NCBI RefSeq assembly: GCF_014851675.1
Contig: NZ_JACVAE010000001.1
Coordinates: forward strand, 1,860,001 to 1,924,000
Direction of reading: 5' to 3'
DNA length: 64,000 nucleotides
Source of the DNA: Rhizobium sp. ARZ01
GTDB lineage: Bacteria; Pseudomonadota; Alphaproteobacteria; Rhizobiales; Rhizobiaceae
In this document: positions 52,591 to 60,716 of the stretch, piece by piece
How positions within the stretch are numbered: the stretch's first letter is position 1
Layout: each line of letters begins with the position of its first letter
Notes under the pieces: generated by a model
Told to the model about the DNA's origin: nothing
The model's input: only the letters and a program-made list of their open reading frames with translations
Database searches by the model: none
Made by a program: the position numbers and the translations under genes

Positions 52591-52877
52591 GCCGTCACCG
52601 CCACGCGAGCGCGTTCAAGGATCGCATCCAGCGCCTCTGCCGTGAGGATGGGCAGGAAGTCATTCGCGGTGATTTCGATCTCGTTTGCTCGTGCGTATGC
52701 CAGAAGCCCTGGCACGTCGCTTTGCGGAATAATGCCGCCGGTTCCGCCGCGGTCTTTCGGGTACATCCAGCGATACACCCTCGAGACGTGCTTACCGGTA
52801 ATCTCGGACACCTTTTCGATGCCGATCTTGGCGATGATGGACTTTGCTGGTTCCAGGTGTTTTTCGCTCATACGCAT
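52587..52877 (-). CDS. Cro-like repressor
   Basis: 96 aa (ATG 52877 or 52871). An HTH at residues 19-40 (IEKVSEITGKHVSRVYRWM) is followed by a short dimerisation tail. First gene of the leftward operon and divergent from the CI-like gene across three operators, exactly the Cro position. It would repress the repressor promoter during lytic growth. Confidence 0.7.
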   Translation of the reverse strand: MRMSEKHLEPAKSIIAKIGIEKVSEITGKHVSRVYRWMYPKDRGGTGGIIPQSDVPGLLAYARANEIEITANDFLPILTAEALDAILERARVAVTA

Positions 52878-52880
52878 AAC

Positions 52881-52954
52881 TTTGCGATATTCGCGATTAT
52901 CGGTCAAGCTATTTTTGCGATCTTCGCGATAGCAAAATTTGCGGCAATCGCGAA
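52881..52954. promoter_or_regulatory. three repressor operators between cro- and CI-like genes
   Basis: Three 17-bp sites of the form TTTGCGA-N3-TCGCGAW: 52881-52897, 52914-52930 and 52938-52954 (the third has TTTGCGG). The third ends one base before an ATG that lies 9 bases upstream of the repressor start. Two further copies lie at 56787 and 56821. Arrangement recalls lambda OR. Confidence 0.8.
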
Positions 52955-52964
52955 AATGAGGACC

Positions 52965-53648
52965 ATGGACCCAAAACGCAAACAAATCCGCGACTGGCTG
53001 CAGGCCGAGCTTGACCGCAAAGGTCATGGCGCGAAGGGAAAGCTTGCGACGTATCTTGGGATCCGGGCCGACGGCATCACCCGTATGCTCAACATCGACC
53101 CAAACAAAGAGACCCGAGAAGTTAAGGCCGAGGAACTGGTCAAGATGGGCGAGTTCTTCGGAACCGTCCCTCCAGTTATCAAATCCGATCTAAAGCCGAT
53201 GACGACGCCCATCGGTGAGGTAAAGGTCATCGGCCGGGTTGCGGCGAATACCTGGATGGACGTGAGCGAAATGGACTTCGACTATGACGATGTCGAAACC
53301 GTTCCGTCTGTCGGCGGGTATCCCCCTAGTTGGCAATATGGCCTCATCATTGAAGGTAACTGCCTCAACAAGATCGCACAGCACGGCGAAAAGCTTGTTT
53401 GCCTCAACATCATCGCTGCGCAACTCGAGCCAAAGCCAGGCGACTTGGTGGTTGTCGAGCGCAAGAAGTATGGCGGCCAGATGGTCGAACGGACGGCAAA
53501 GCGATTGCGGCAGTCCGCTCATGGATACGAGCTCTGGCCTGAAAGCAACGATCCCGCCCACCAGGATCCCATCGTGCTCTATGAGCCCGATGCCGATGTT
53601 CAGGTGAACATCATTGGCAAAGTCCTCTGGATCGTCCGAGAGCCATGA
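52965..53648 (+). CDS. CI-like repressor with atypical S24 domain
   Basis: 227 aa from ATG 52965 (AGGA upstream; 52956 in frame). N-terminal HTH (GKLATYLGIRADGITRML) and a C-terminal LexA/S24 fold (GYPPSWQYGLIIEGNC; GDLVVVERKKYGGQMVERTAK). In cleavable repressors the scissile bond is Ala-Gly and the nucleophile Ser; here they are A94-N95 and Cys133, while Lys179 is kept. It maintains lysogeny by binding the TTTGCGA sites. RecA-driven self-cleavage may be impaired, or this may be a subfamily with its own induction route. Confidence 0.82.
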   Translation: MDPKRKQIRDWLQAELDRKGHGAKGKLATYLGIRADGITRMLNIDPNKETREVKAEELVKMGEFFGTVPPVIKSDLKPMTTPIGEVKVIGRVAANTWMDVSEMDFDYDDVETVPSVGGYPPSWQYGLIIEGNCLNKIAQHGEKLVCLNIIAAQLEPKPGDLVVVERKKYGGQMVERTAKRLRQSAHGYELWPESNDPAHQDPIVLYEPDADVQVNIIGKVLWIVREP

Positions 53649-53824
53649 CTGATCGCCTCCTCCTCGACAAAGACGTCGATAGGGCGCTGGAGCGAGCGAG
53701 GAAGGAACTACGCCTGACGCGAGACGGTGCGATCCGGGCAATTTTACGGGACTGGCTTGAAGGCCATGCGTATCTGCCGGTTCGCGACCTGGACGAGGAT
53801 AGCCCGACCAAGGGCGAAGCCTGA
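53645..53824 (+). CDS. 59-aa ribbon-helix-helix-like protein co-translated with the repressor
   Basis: ATG overlaps the repressor stop (ATGA). MTDRLLLDKDVDRALERARK with RLTRDGAIRAILRDWLE resembles a CopG/Arc ribbon-helix-helix. It may be a co-repressor, antirepressor or antitoxin-type regulator in the immunity operon. Inference from gene order and fold resemblance. Confidence 0.55.
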   Translation: MTDRLLLDKDVDRALERARKELRLTRDGAIRAILRDWLEGHAYLPVRDLDEDSPTKGEA

Positions 53825-53842
53825 AAAGGGAGGAAGCGCCAC

Positions 53843-53974
53843 ATGGAGAGCGGAAGCGAGCGCGGATCGCTCTACTACCGGATCGTAGGGGAGAATTCGA
53901 ACACCAACGAAGGTATGGCCAGAATGCTTGCGGCGATTGCCGTATTCATCGTGGTGTTCGGGTTTGGGTGCTGA
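53843..53974 (+). CDS. 43-aa membrane peptide
   Basis: ATG 53843 after GGGAGG. Polar start, one C-terminal hydrophobic helix (MLAAIAVFIVVFGFGC). Lies in the immunity operon behind the repressor. Unknown function. Confidence 0.45.
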   Translation: MESGSERGSLYYRIVGENSNTNEGMARMLAAIAVFIVVFGFGC

Positions 53975-54018
53975 TGGGCTGAGCGGTCGAAAGCAGCAAT
54001 CGGCGGGAGCGGCTTGAT

Positions 54019-54285
54019 ATGGGGGAAATGACGGAGGACCAGATACCGGACTTTGTTCGCGAGATCGCCGCAACCGGCTGCGACATACGAGCCGTCGGCG
54101 ACGACGCGTACGTCATAGCTGATGTCGATTTACCAGACGATGTATACGAAGCGATTGAACCAGAGCTTTTGCGCATCTCCGCGAAATACGGTCGTCGCGA
54201 TCATCTATTGCTTCAGATTGTGGCCTATCTGAAGTCAATCGGCCGGGTCTACCCAGAGGACAGCAAAACGGAGGGGACAGCTTGA
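54019..54285 (+). CDS. 88-aa acidic protein coupled to the DUF3800 gene
   Basis: MGEMTEDQIPDFVREIAATG... is acidic, alpha/beta, with no known family. Its stop overlaps the TTG start of the DUF3800 gene. The small-then-large layout suits an antitoxin or accessory partner, but no similarity supports it. Confidence 0.55.
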   Translation: MGEMTEDQIPDFVREIAATGCDIRAVGDDAYVIADVDLPDDVYEAIEPELLRISAKYGRRDHLLLQIVAYLKSIGRVYPEDSKTEGTA

Positions 54286-55151
54286 GCACACCGGATTTCG
54301 AGTTCGTCGCCTATATCGACGAGTCTGGGGATCCGGGCTTGAAGCGCGTCCGCCCTATCGACGAGAGGGGAAGCACCGAGTGGATGACGCTTTCAGCCGT
54401 TCTCGTTCGCAGAGAAAAAGACCCTGAAACTACACAATGGGTAGCGGACATTAACCGCGCGATCGGAAACACGAACACTCAAATTATTCACTTCAAAGAT
54501 CTTGACGGCGAACAGAAGCTGCAAGTCTGCAACCGACTAAGCGATCTCCCGGTTCGCCTATTTGTCGTCGCCTCGAACAAGAAGAACATGCGCCGGCACC
54601 GCAATGAACGCGCGGAAAAGGTCAACTCAAAACAGTGGTTTTACAACTGGATGGTTCGCATTCTCTTGGAGCGCGTGACCGACTGGTGCTTTCGATACGC
54701 AACTCATCACCGCCTCCATCGACGACATGTCAAGTTTGTCTTTTCACAATCGGGCGGCCATTCCTACAGCCAGACGGCGGCTTACCACGAGCTATTAAAG
54801 TACCAGTCCCGTGGTGGCCGGACGTTTCTAACGAAACGGACGCCCAGATGGGAGGTGATGAGTTTCAAACTCGTTGAGGACTTTCCCCACTATCAAAAGG
54901 CCGGGCTACAGTTTGCGGACGTAGTGGCGAGTGCTTTCTATCAAGCAGTAGACAACCTGGACACCGGCCCGTGTAACGTACGCTATGCAATGGCGCTGGA
55001 AAAACGAATGGCACTCGGCATTTCCGACGAACACCATGACTACAGCGTGGTGTTGCAGCCCACTCCGTGCTGGGAAGCGGACATCTCGGAAGATCAGAAA
55101 TCTATCTTTCGCCACTACGGCTACGATTTCACGAAGCCAAAAAGGTGGTAG
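54282..55151 (+). CDS. DUF3800 protein (RNase H-fold family)
   Basis: 289 aa from TTG 54282. It begins FVAYIDESGDPG, the DUF3800 hallmark with its acidic residues; IIHFKDLDGEQK, FVFSQSGGHSYSQ and AGLQFADVVASAFYQ follow, the last matching the late QxADxxA motif. DUF3800 proteins are predicted RNase H-like nucleases found near defence genes. Expressed from the lysogenic side, coupled to the 88-aa gene. Candidate prophage-encoded defence effector. Confidence 0.75.
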   Translation: MSTPDFEFVAYIDESGDPGLKRVRPIDERGSTEWMTLSAVLVRREKDPETTQWVADINRAIGNTNTQIIHFKDLDGEQKLQVCNRLSDLPVRLFVVASNKKNMRRHRNERAEKVNSKQWFYNWMVRILLERVTDWCFRYATHHRLHRRHVKFVFSQSGGHSYSQTAAYHELLKYQSRGGRTFLTKRTPRWEVMSFKLVEDFPHYQKAGLQFADVVASAFYQAVDNLDTGPCNVRYAMALEKRMALGISDEHHDYSVVLQPTPCWEADISEDQKSIFRHYGYDFTKPKRW

Positions 55152-55447
55152 GCCCCGGCTCCTGTTTCGTTCGGCGCTGCTAGGCGGCGTCGTTGCTGCC
55201 ATGCCCCGGATAAGACGCTCACGCGTCGAGAGTGATCGGCGTTCCTACCGAGAACAAAATAGGAATATCCCCGATTCTCAGCAAATAAATCTTTGTAACA
55301 ATCGCGCAAGCTTCGAGGGTCGTTGCATTTCACCGACGCGTCTTTCAGGCCACCCGCAATCATCCCGTGCAATCCAATTTAGCATGAGCTAATTTATATG
55401 CGATGCGGCTGCAGACATTAGACAAGGCTCAAGAAGGGGTAGTTGAC

Positions 55448-56485
55448 ATGAGATTAAACCCAATCGCCACGTCCGTCGTCTCCGTACTTGCGTTCGGTAG
55501 TCTGCCGGCAGATTCGGTAGCACAACAGCTTGATCAAACGGTGTGCTCCGTCCTCGCCAGCAAGCTCACACCGGACCTGTCCTACCAGACCTCAGCGGAG
55601 ACCAGGCAGAAGGTCTACAGGAGCTTAATAAGCAGTGAATCATACAAAGCATTCGGAGCAGCGAGAAACACCACACTCGATGCGGGGCTCACAGTTGTCG
55701 GATATGTCGATGCAACACTTGGGACGACCTCCGACGAGAACTCCTGGGAAACCAACTGGAGCAAGTTTGTCAACATGACTGGCTCCGAGTTCGCACTCTC
55801 CGCCAGCGCAACAAGCCTCAACAACAAGTGGAACCCGGAGCTTCTCTCCGCCTTACTACAAGGCTGCACAACCACTTCATTTTACGGACAACTTGTAGCT
55901 ATCAATACCGGAAACGATGGCTTCACCGTCAAGTTGAATGGTATTGGGAAATGGGAACTCTCCGGTGTTAAGGCCAGCCCCGCTGACGCATCCCTCACTT
56001 GCTCTGGCGACGAGAAGGCGACTGAAGACAACCCTATAACGAAGTACGACGATCGCTTACTCACATGCTCGAAAGATCCCAGAGCAACCATTTCCGTGAC
56101 GGTAAGTTCAAGCCAAGGCGACGCCGGCCCGTTTATGGTGCTTTCCGTGGAAGATAGTCTGCGGCAGCAAATAAAGGATGGCTCCAGCGTCCTTGGCGGT
56201 GCCATTATCCGGATTGAAAAAAAGTTAGCAGAACTTGACGCAAAGCAAGCGGTACAAGCGGACTCGATCAAGAGCGCCACTGCGGCGATCCAGCTAAACC
56301 GCGCAGAGCTTTCGTATATGATCGTCCCCAACTCTACCAGTTGCCCCGCCGGCTGGGAAAACTTCGGGAATGCCGGATTTCTACTCCAAACCGCGAACGT
56401 CGACCGCGCGGCACTCGGGCGCGGTGGACCGTACGGAGGAGGAGAATGGACATGGACGCATCCTTACCTCTGTAAGAGACAGTAA
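55448..56485 (+). CDS. exported coiled-coil accessory protein
   Basis: 345 aa from ATG 55448 (AAGGGG upstream). A signal peptide ending near SVAQQ is followed by a Ser/Thr-rich beta domain, a heptad segment (RIEKKLAELDAKQAVQAD) and a C-terminal CPAGW-containing module as in tail-fibre or collar ends. It lies in visibly lower-GC DNA between the immunity operon and the early promoter. Possibly a secreted or surface-exposed lysogen factor; function unknown. Confidence 0.6.
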   Translation: MRLNPIATSVVSVLAFGSLPADSVAQQLDQTVCSVLASKLTPDLSYQTSAETRQKVYRSLISSESYKAFGAARNTTLDAGLTVVGYVDATLGTTSDENSWETNWSKFVNMTGSEFALSASATSLNNKWNPELLSALLQGCTTTSFYGQLVAINTGNDGFTVKLNGIGKWELSGVKASPADASLTCSGDEKATEDNPITKYDDRLLTCSKDPRATISVTVSSSQGDAGPFMVLSVEDSLRQQIKDGSSVLGGAIIRIEKKLAELDAKQAVQADSIKSATAAIQLNRAELSYMIVPNSTSCPAGWENFGNAGFLLQTANVDRAALGRGGPYGGGEWTWTHPYLCKRQ

Positions 56486-56534
56486 ACCTCTAACTAGTCT
56501 TCTATCTGCTATCTGAAGGCTGGTGAGGGAGGGT

Positions 56535-56612
56535 TCCGGCCAAAGCTTCCCCCTACCCCATGGACCGAGATCCAAGAGGCGGGGGAAGCAGTGACTTGTC
56601 CTGAAGGCCGGA
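56535..56612 (+). ncRNA. candidate structured RNA element
   Basis: TCCGGCC (56535-541) pairs with GGCCGGA (56606-612), enclosing GCTTCCCCC (545-553) with GGGGGAAGC (581-589); the inner loop has a further GGA...TCC. The nested perfect stems in a non-coding stretch suggest a small RNA or a leader/attenuator. Strand is not certain. Confidence 0.4.
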
Positions 56613-56786
56613 GCCGGGATGGGACACGTGCCAGGGCGCCTTTCAGCTAACCCGCCCTCATTTTCTGGTAGCACAGTAGGGCTTTCGCTTCCCGCGCTTC
56701 GGGCTTCACCAGCTCGGGAGTTGCACCCGGTCGCCCGTCGTCTTGGCATAGACATACACCCATGATTCGCGATCCGTCAAAAATAT

Positions 56787-56837
56787 TTTGCGATTATCGC
56801 GATTATTGTTCTTGACTGACTTTGCGATTATCGCGAA
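56787..56837. promoter_or_regulatory. two repressor operators with early rightward promoter
   Basis: TTTGCGATTATCGCGAT (56787-56803) and TTTGCGATTATCGCGAA (56821-56837) match the immunity-region operators. TTGACT (56812-56817), followed after 17 bases by GAATAT, could be the promoter, with the second operator in its spacer. Repressor binding would silence the early operon in the lysogen. Confidence 0.75.
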
Positions 56838-56918
56838 TATCTCCCCATCAGCCACCCGGAATGAGCCCGCCACCAAGGCGAAGCACGCGAAACCGGTCGG
56901 CACTGAAGAGGATGGGAA

Positions 56919-57149
56919 ATGGATATCGCAGCAGCAGTTCAGAGGATCCGCGCAGCAGCCATGGCAAAGCCGGCATCGCAGCGCGCCCGGTATGTCTTCG
57001 ACAACATCGAGCACCAGCAGCGCCTTGCCCGCAAGTTCGTCGAGTCTCGGGTCAAGCCGTCGACGTGGTCGCTGTCGGCGCACGAAGAACTGATCCGCGG
57101 CCTGATCGCCATGGAGAGCGAGTTCCGTGCTGAGAGGGTTGCGGCATGA
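56919..57149 (+). CDS. 76-aa early phage protein
   Basis: First gene of the early rightward operon. Helical and basic (AKPASQRARYVFDNIEHQQRLA). Overlaps the next gene by 4 bases. No family recognised; such first genes often are host-takeover or regulatory proteins. Confidence 0.55.
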   Translation: MDIAAAVQRIRAAAMAKPASQRARYVFDNIEHQQRLARKFVESRVKPSTWSLSAHEELIRGLIAMESEFRAERVAA

Positions 57150-57361
57150 TCACGGCAACCCAACTCGCAGCCATCACGCACGCCAGTTCCGACCTGATCG
57201 GCAAGTGCAACGTCCTCTACTTCGCCGGCCACAGGCTGCACGAGGTTTCGGTCGCCGGCCATCACGAGGACTTGGAAAACTCACTGCAGAGTATCGCCGA
57301 CGCCCTCGGCTACGAAATCGTCAAGCGCGAGGCTCCGGCCGTCGCAGAAGCTGCGGAGTGA
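57146..57361 (+). CDS. 71-aa early phage protein
   Basis: MITATQLAAITHASSDLIGK..., ending with EAPAVAEAAE, a tail similar to that of the 57702 protein (KREAPAEAAE). Unknown function, ATGA-coupled to the previous gene. Confidence 0.5.
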   Translation: MITATQLAAITHASSDLIGKCNVLYFAGHRLHEVSVAGHHEDLENSLQSIADALGYEIVKREAPAVAEAAE

Positions 57362-57366
57362 TCGAC

Positions 57367-57705
57367 ATGTCGCACAAGTATCGCGCCGAACAGGCCATCC
57401 ACATCAGCGGTTTGGAATGCGGAACCGAGATCGAGCTCAAGATGATCGTGAACTTCACGGTCCATAAGGGTTGCGCTCAGACGCTCAACCAACCTGCAGA
57501 ACCGGCGACGGCCGAAGTCGATGAGGTCCGGTTCTTCGACGGCGAGGACGAGATCAAGCTTCCTTGGTCGATTGAGGACCGCATCACCAGCCGAGACGAG
57601 TTCAAGGACTGGCTTCTGTCCGAAGCGGCCGAGGATCGCGAATACGCTCTTGAGCAGGCCGCAGAAGCGCGCAGCGAAGAACGCTGGCTGGAGGATCGGG
57701 CATGA
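57367..57705 (+). CDS. 112-aa early phage protein
   Basis: ATG 57367. HISGLECGTEIELKMIVNF gives a beta-rich N-terminus; the C-terminal half is acidic and helical (EDRITSRDEFKDWLLSEAAE). Coupled to the next gene by overlap. No family recognised. Confidence 0.5.
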   Translation: MSHKYRAEQAIHISGLECGTEIELKMIVNFTVHKGCAQTLNQPAEPATAEVDEVRFFDGEDEIKLPWSIEDRITSRDEFKDWLLSEAAEDREYALEQAAEARSEERWLEDRA

Positions 57706-58019
57706 GCAAGCACACTCAGTTGCCTTGGACCGCAACGCCAGACGGATATCTCGCCGCGCCATCAGATCAGATGAACGGCGGATACTACGTCGCCCAGGTT
57801 TTCGGCCCTGACTTGATCGAGAACCAGAAGCTCATCGAGCAGGCTGTCAACGGCTACGGCGAGTTGCTCGAAGCGGCCAAGGCTGTGCTGTCCGCTGGGA
57901 TAATCAATCCGACCGGTAGCGCGAAAGTCGAGGCGGCAAAAGTCCTCCTCGAAGCGGCCATCGCCAAGGCCTCCCCCGACATCACCAAACGCGAAGCGCC
58001 TGCAGAGGCGGCGGAGTAA
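57702..58019 (+). CDS. 105-aa early phage protein
   Basis: Begins SKHTQLPWTATPDGYLAA, a pattern shared with many phage proteins of unknown role, then helical with KREAPAEAAE at the end. Precedes the ERF gene by 6 bases. Possibly a recombination-associated small protein. Confidence 0.55.
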   Translation: MSKHTQLPWTATPDGYLAAPSDQMNGGYYVAQVFGPDLIENQKLIEQAVNGYGELLEAAKAVLSAGIINPTGSAKVEAAKVLLEAAIAKASPDITKREAPAEAAE

Positions 58020-58025
58020 CCGACC

Positions 58026-58868
58026 ATGAACAACGTGATCGATCCGCCCCCGCCCGGTGTCTGGCTGGGAGACGCATCAAACGGCGTCATCGCGAAAGCA
58101 AAACAGGCCATGGAGGCACGGAAAATGGAAAATGCAGTTCAGGTTCATACGCCGTCACAATTGGCTGTAGAGCAACCGCGGGCGGTCATGACGCCCATGG
58201 AGATGGTAGGCCGCGCGCTTGAGATGGGCGTGTCTGCTGACATCCTCAAGCAGATGATGGATTTGCGCGACCGGGAAGAGGCGAACCGGGGCCGCAAGGC
58301 GTTTGATGCCGCCATTTCCCGCGCCAAGGCCGACATCACTCCGGTGGTCAAGAATGCGACCGGTCACAACAGCAAGCGCTATGCCGACTTCTCTGCAATC
58401 GCTCGCGCTGTCGACCCTATCCTGTCCCGCAACGGTCTGTCGTATCGCTTCAAGACCACGCAAGCCGACAAGATCAACGTCACATGCATCCTTTCCCACG
58501 AGGACGGCCACTCAGAGGAAACGTCGCTGTCCGCGCCTGCTGACACCAGCGGGAACAAGAACGCCATCCAGGCGATCGGTTCGACGCTGACATATCTTCA
58601 GCGATATTCGCTGATCGCGGCGCTGGGTCTAGCAGTAGCCGAGGACGATGACGGGCGAGCCGCCGGCCAGACCGAGCAGGAGCGCATCACACCTGAACAG
58701 GTGAAGATCATTCAGATCCTGCTCGACCAGACCAAGTCGGACACCGAGCAATTCTGCAAGATGGGCAAGATCGATGCTCTCCCCGACATGCTCGCGAGCC
58801 AATTCGACAGCGCCGTTCGCATCCTGAATGACCGCAAGGCCAAGATGAGCCAGAGGGCCGCATCATGA
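58026..58868 (+). CDS. erf: ERF-family single-strand annealing protein
   Basis: 280 aa. ERF core: KAFDAAISRAKADITPVVKN, YADFSAIARAVDPILSRNGL and GSTLTYLQRYSLIAALGLA, the last being the family signature. It anneals complementary strands in phage recombination. Adjacent to the YqaJ exonuclease (overlap 4 bases), forming a Red-like pair. Confidence 0.85.
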   Translation: MNNVIDPPPPGVWLGDASNGVIAKAKQAMEARKMENAVQVHTPSQLAVEQPRAVMTPMEMVGRALEMGVSADILKQMMDLRDREEANRGRKAFDAAISRAKADITPVVKNATGHNSKRYADFSAIARAVDPILSRNGLSYRFKTTQADKINVTCILSHEDGHSEETSLSAPADTSGNKNAIQAIGSTLTYLQRYSLIAALGLAVAEDDDGRAAGQTEQERITPEQVKIIQILLDQTKSDTEQFCKMGKIDALPDMLASQFDSAVRILNDRKAKMSQRAAS

Positions 58869-59476
58869 TGCAGGTGTTCGACATCGAACAGGGCGAGGCC
58901 GAGTGGTTCGAAGCTCGGCTCGGCATCCCGACCGCCAGCAAGTTCGCCACGGTCATGGCCAAGGGCGAAGGCAAGACGCGCAGCGAGTACATGCGCCGCC
59001 TCGCCGGCGAGATCCTGACCGGTGAACCGTCCGAGACCTTTGCCAACGCTCACATGGAGCGCGGCAAGGTCATGGAAGACGACGCACGCGAGACTTACGC
59101 CTTTGTCGAGATGGCCGAGATCAAGCGCGTCGGGTTCATCCGCAACGGCAACAAGGGCGCTAGCCCGGATAGCCTTGTCGGGACGAACGGCGGATTGGAA
59201 ATCAAGACGGCCATGCCGCATATTCAGATCGACCGCCTCGAACGCGACCGCCTGCCGCCCGAACATAAAGCCCAGGTGCAAGGCAACCTTTGGCTCTCCG
59301 AGCGGGAATGGTGGGACTTCGTTTCCTACTGGCCTCGCCTGCCCATGCTTACCGTTCGCGTCTACCGCGACGAGGACTACATCCGCGAAATGGCTGGCGA
59401 GATCGACCGGTTCAACGCGGAGTTGGCCGATCTGGTCGAGCGCATTCGCCACTACGGCATGAAGGAGGCGGCATAA
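58865..59476 (+). CDS. YqaJ-family phage exonuclease (lambda Exo-like)
   Basis: 203 aa. EWFEARLGIPTASKFATVMA is the YqaJ N-terminus; the PD-(D/E)xK site is SPDSLVG...LEIKTAMP, followed by PPEHKAQVQGNLWLS. It resects DNA ends to make ssDNA for the ERF annealer. Position and coupling support the pair. Confidence 0.87.
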   Translation: MMQVFDIEQGEAEWFEARLGIPTASKFATVMAKGEGKTRSEYMRRLAGEILTGEPSETFANAHMERGKVMEDDARETYAFVEMAEIKRVGFIRNGNKGASPDSLVGTNGGLEIKTAMPHIQIDRLERDRLPPEHKAQVQGNLWLSEREWWDFVSYWPRLPMLTVRVYRDEDYIREMAGEIDRFNAELADLVERIRHYGMKEAA

Positions 59477-60265
59477 ATGGGCAGGGCTCTCCTCGTCCTC
59501 GACACGCCGGCAGTTCGCCAGAAGGCAGTCGATTGGATCGGCCGCGCACCATTGGGCACGCGCGTCGAGTTCAAAGCGTCCAAGCGGACCTTGCCGCAGA
59601 ACGATATGCTCTGGGCGCTGCTGACCGAAGTGTCGCAGCAGCTGGATCACGCCGGCAGCAAGTACGACCCGTCACAGTGGAAGGCGATTTTCCTGCATGC
59701 TTTCGGTCGGGAGGTCAGTTTCCTGCCGAGCTTGGACCGGAAAACCTTTCTGCCGCTCGAGCTTTCGTCGTCCGACCTTTCCAAGGACGAGATGACCGAC
59801 TTCATCGAGTTCATCATGAAGGAAGCCGGCGAGCGCGGCGTCCTCTTCAAGGACCATAGGCAACAAGATCAATCCAATCCCGGCGAGGAATCCCCCTCCG
59901 CCTCTGCCGGTGAAGACGCGCCCGCTGGCGGACCCGCGTCACAGGACGGCGGGAGCTCCGCAGCCTCGCCGTCCTCCAACCATTTCGAGTGGCTGCAGAG
60001 CATCGCCCGGATGCTATGGGCCGGAACTTTCACAACCGACGATATCGACGAGAACCTTCGCCTCCTTGAGTGCCAGAAGCTCTCCGCTTTCGCGGCTCAT
60101 CGGAAGCCGAACGATTGCCCGCAGGAGATCGTCGGCAAGGCGGCCTCTGCCTACGGCTACTGCCAGCGGGTGGCAAGCCGCACCATCGAGCGCGGTGACG
60201 GGCTCGCACTCGTCGCCGGCGTCGTCGGCTGTGACCAGGACGATTTGATCGGAGAACGGGCATGA
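59477..60265 (+). CDS. NinB-like recombination protein with C-terminal extension
   Basis: 262 aa. The N-terminal 130 residues match NinB/Orf (KRTLPQNDMLWALLTEVSQQ; SQWKAIFLHAF), a ssDNA-binding recombination mediator. A Ser/Pro/Gly linker leads to a second helical domain (FEWLQSIARMLWAGTFTTDD) of unknown role. Begins directly after the exonuclease stop. Confidence 0.75.
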   Translation: MGRALLVLDTPAVRQKAVDWIGRAPLGTRVEFKASKRTLPQNDMLWALLTEVSQQLDHAGSKYDPSQWKAIFLHAFGREVSFLPSLDRKTFLPLELSSSDLSKDEMTDFIEFIMKEAGERGVLFKDHRQQDQSNPGEESPSASAGEDAPAGGPASQDGGSSAASPSSNHFEWLQSIARMLWAGTFTTDDIDENLRLLECQKLSAFAAHRKPNDCPQEIVGKAASAYGYCQRVASRTIERGDGLALVAGVVGCDQDDLIGERA

Positions 60266-60336
60266 CCGCCCTCTCCCGCAAACCGCTCTGGCGCCGGATC
60301 CTCGATGCCCTGCTCTCTGGATGGTGGGGGGTGTGA
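60262..60336 (+). CDS. 24-aa peptide ORF
   Basis: MTALSRKPLWRRILDALLSG..., overlapping both neighbours (ATGA and TGATG). Amphipathic or short membrane peptide, perhaps only a coupling ORF for the HNH gene. Confidence 0.35.
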   Translation: MTALSRKPLWRRILDALLSGWWGV

Positions 60337-60716
60337 TGGCGCGCACGGTCCCAGAATGGATCGGCAAGACCGATGACAGCAAGGTTCCTGACCGGGTGCG
60401 CACTCGCGTCTTCGACCGTGAAGGAGGCATCTGCCACTTGACCGGCAAAAAGATCGACCCGCTGCGAGACGAGTGGGACCTTGATCATAAGCACGCGCTC
60501 ATCCTCGGCGGTGAGCATCGGGAAAGCAATCTTTTCCCTGCCCTTCGCGAACCGCACCGCCGCAAGACGGCAGCAGAAATGAAGGTCAAATCGAAGATCG
60601 CCCGCGTCCGAAAAAAGGCGCTTGGCATCAAGAAGCAGTCCAGCTGGGGCCATCTCGGCCGGCGCATGGACGGCACCGTATACGACAAACGAACCGGCGA
60701 AATCATCGAGCGATGA
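60336..60716 (+). CDS. HNH endonuclease (phage)
   Basis: 126 aa from ATG 60336. HNH residues: LDHKHAL (Asp50, His51), N65 in ESNLFPAL and H74. Cys33 is the only cysteine, so no zinc ribbon. Small HNH enzymes of this type assist packaging or recombination. Part of the early operon rather than beside the terminase. Confidence 0.75.
   Translation: MARTVPEWIGKTDDSKVPDRVRTRVFDREGGICHLTGKKIDPLRDEWDLDHKHALILGGEHRESNLFPALREPHRRKTAAEMKVKSKIARVRKKALGIKKQSSWGHLGRRMDGTVYDKRTGEIIER

Larger units (their letters stand above)
56486..56918. other. noncoding region with structured segment and early promoter
   Basis: Holds a nested hairpin (56535-56612), two repressor operators and the start region of the early rightward operon. 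No gene supported. Confidence 0.6.
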
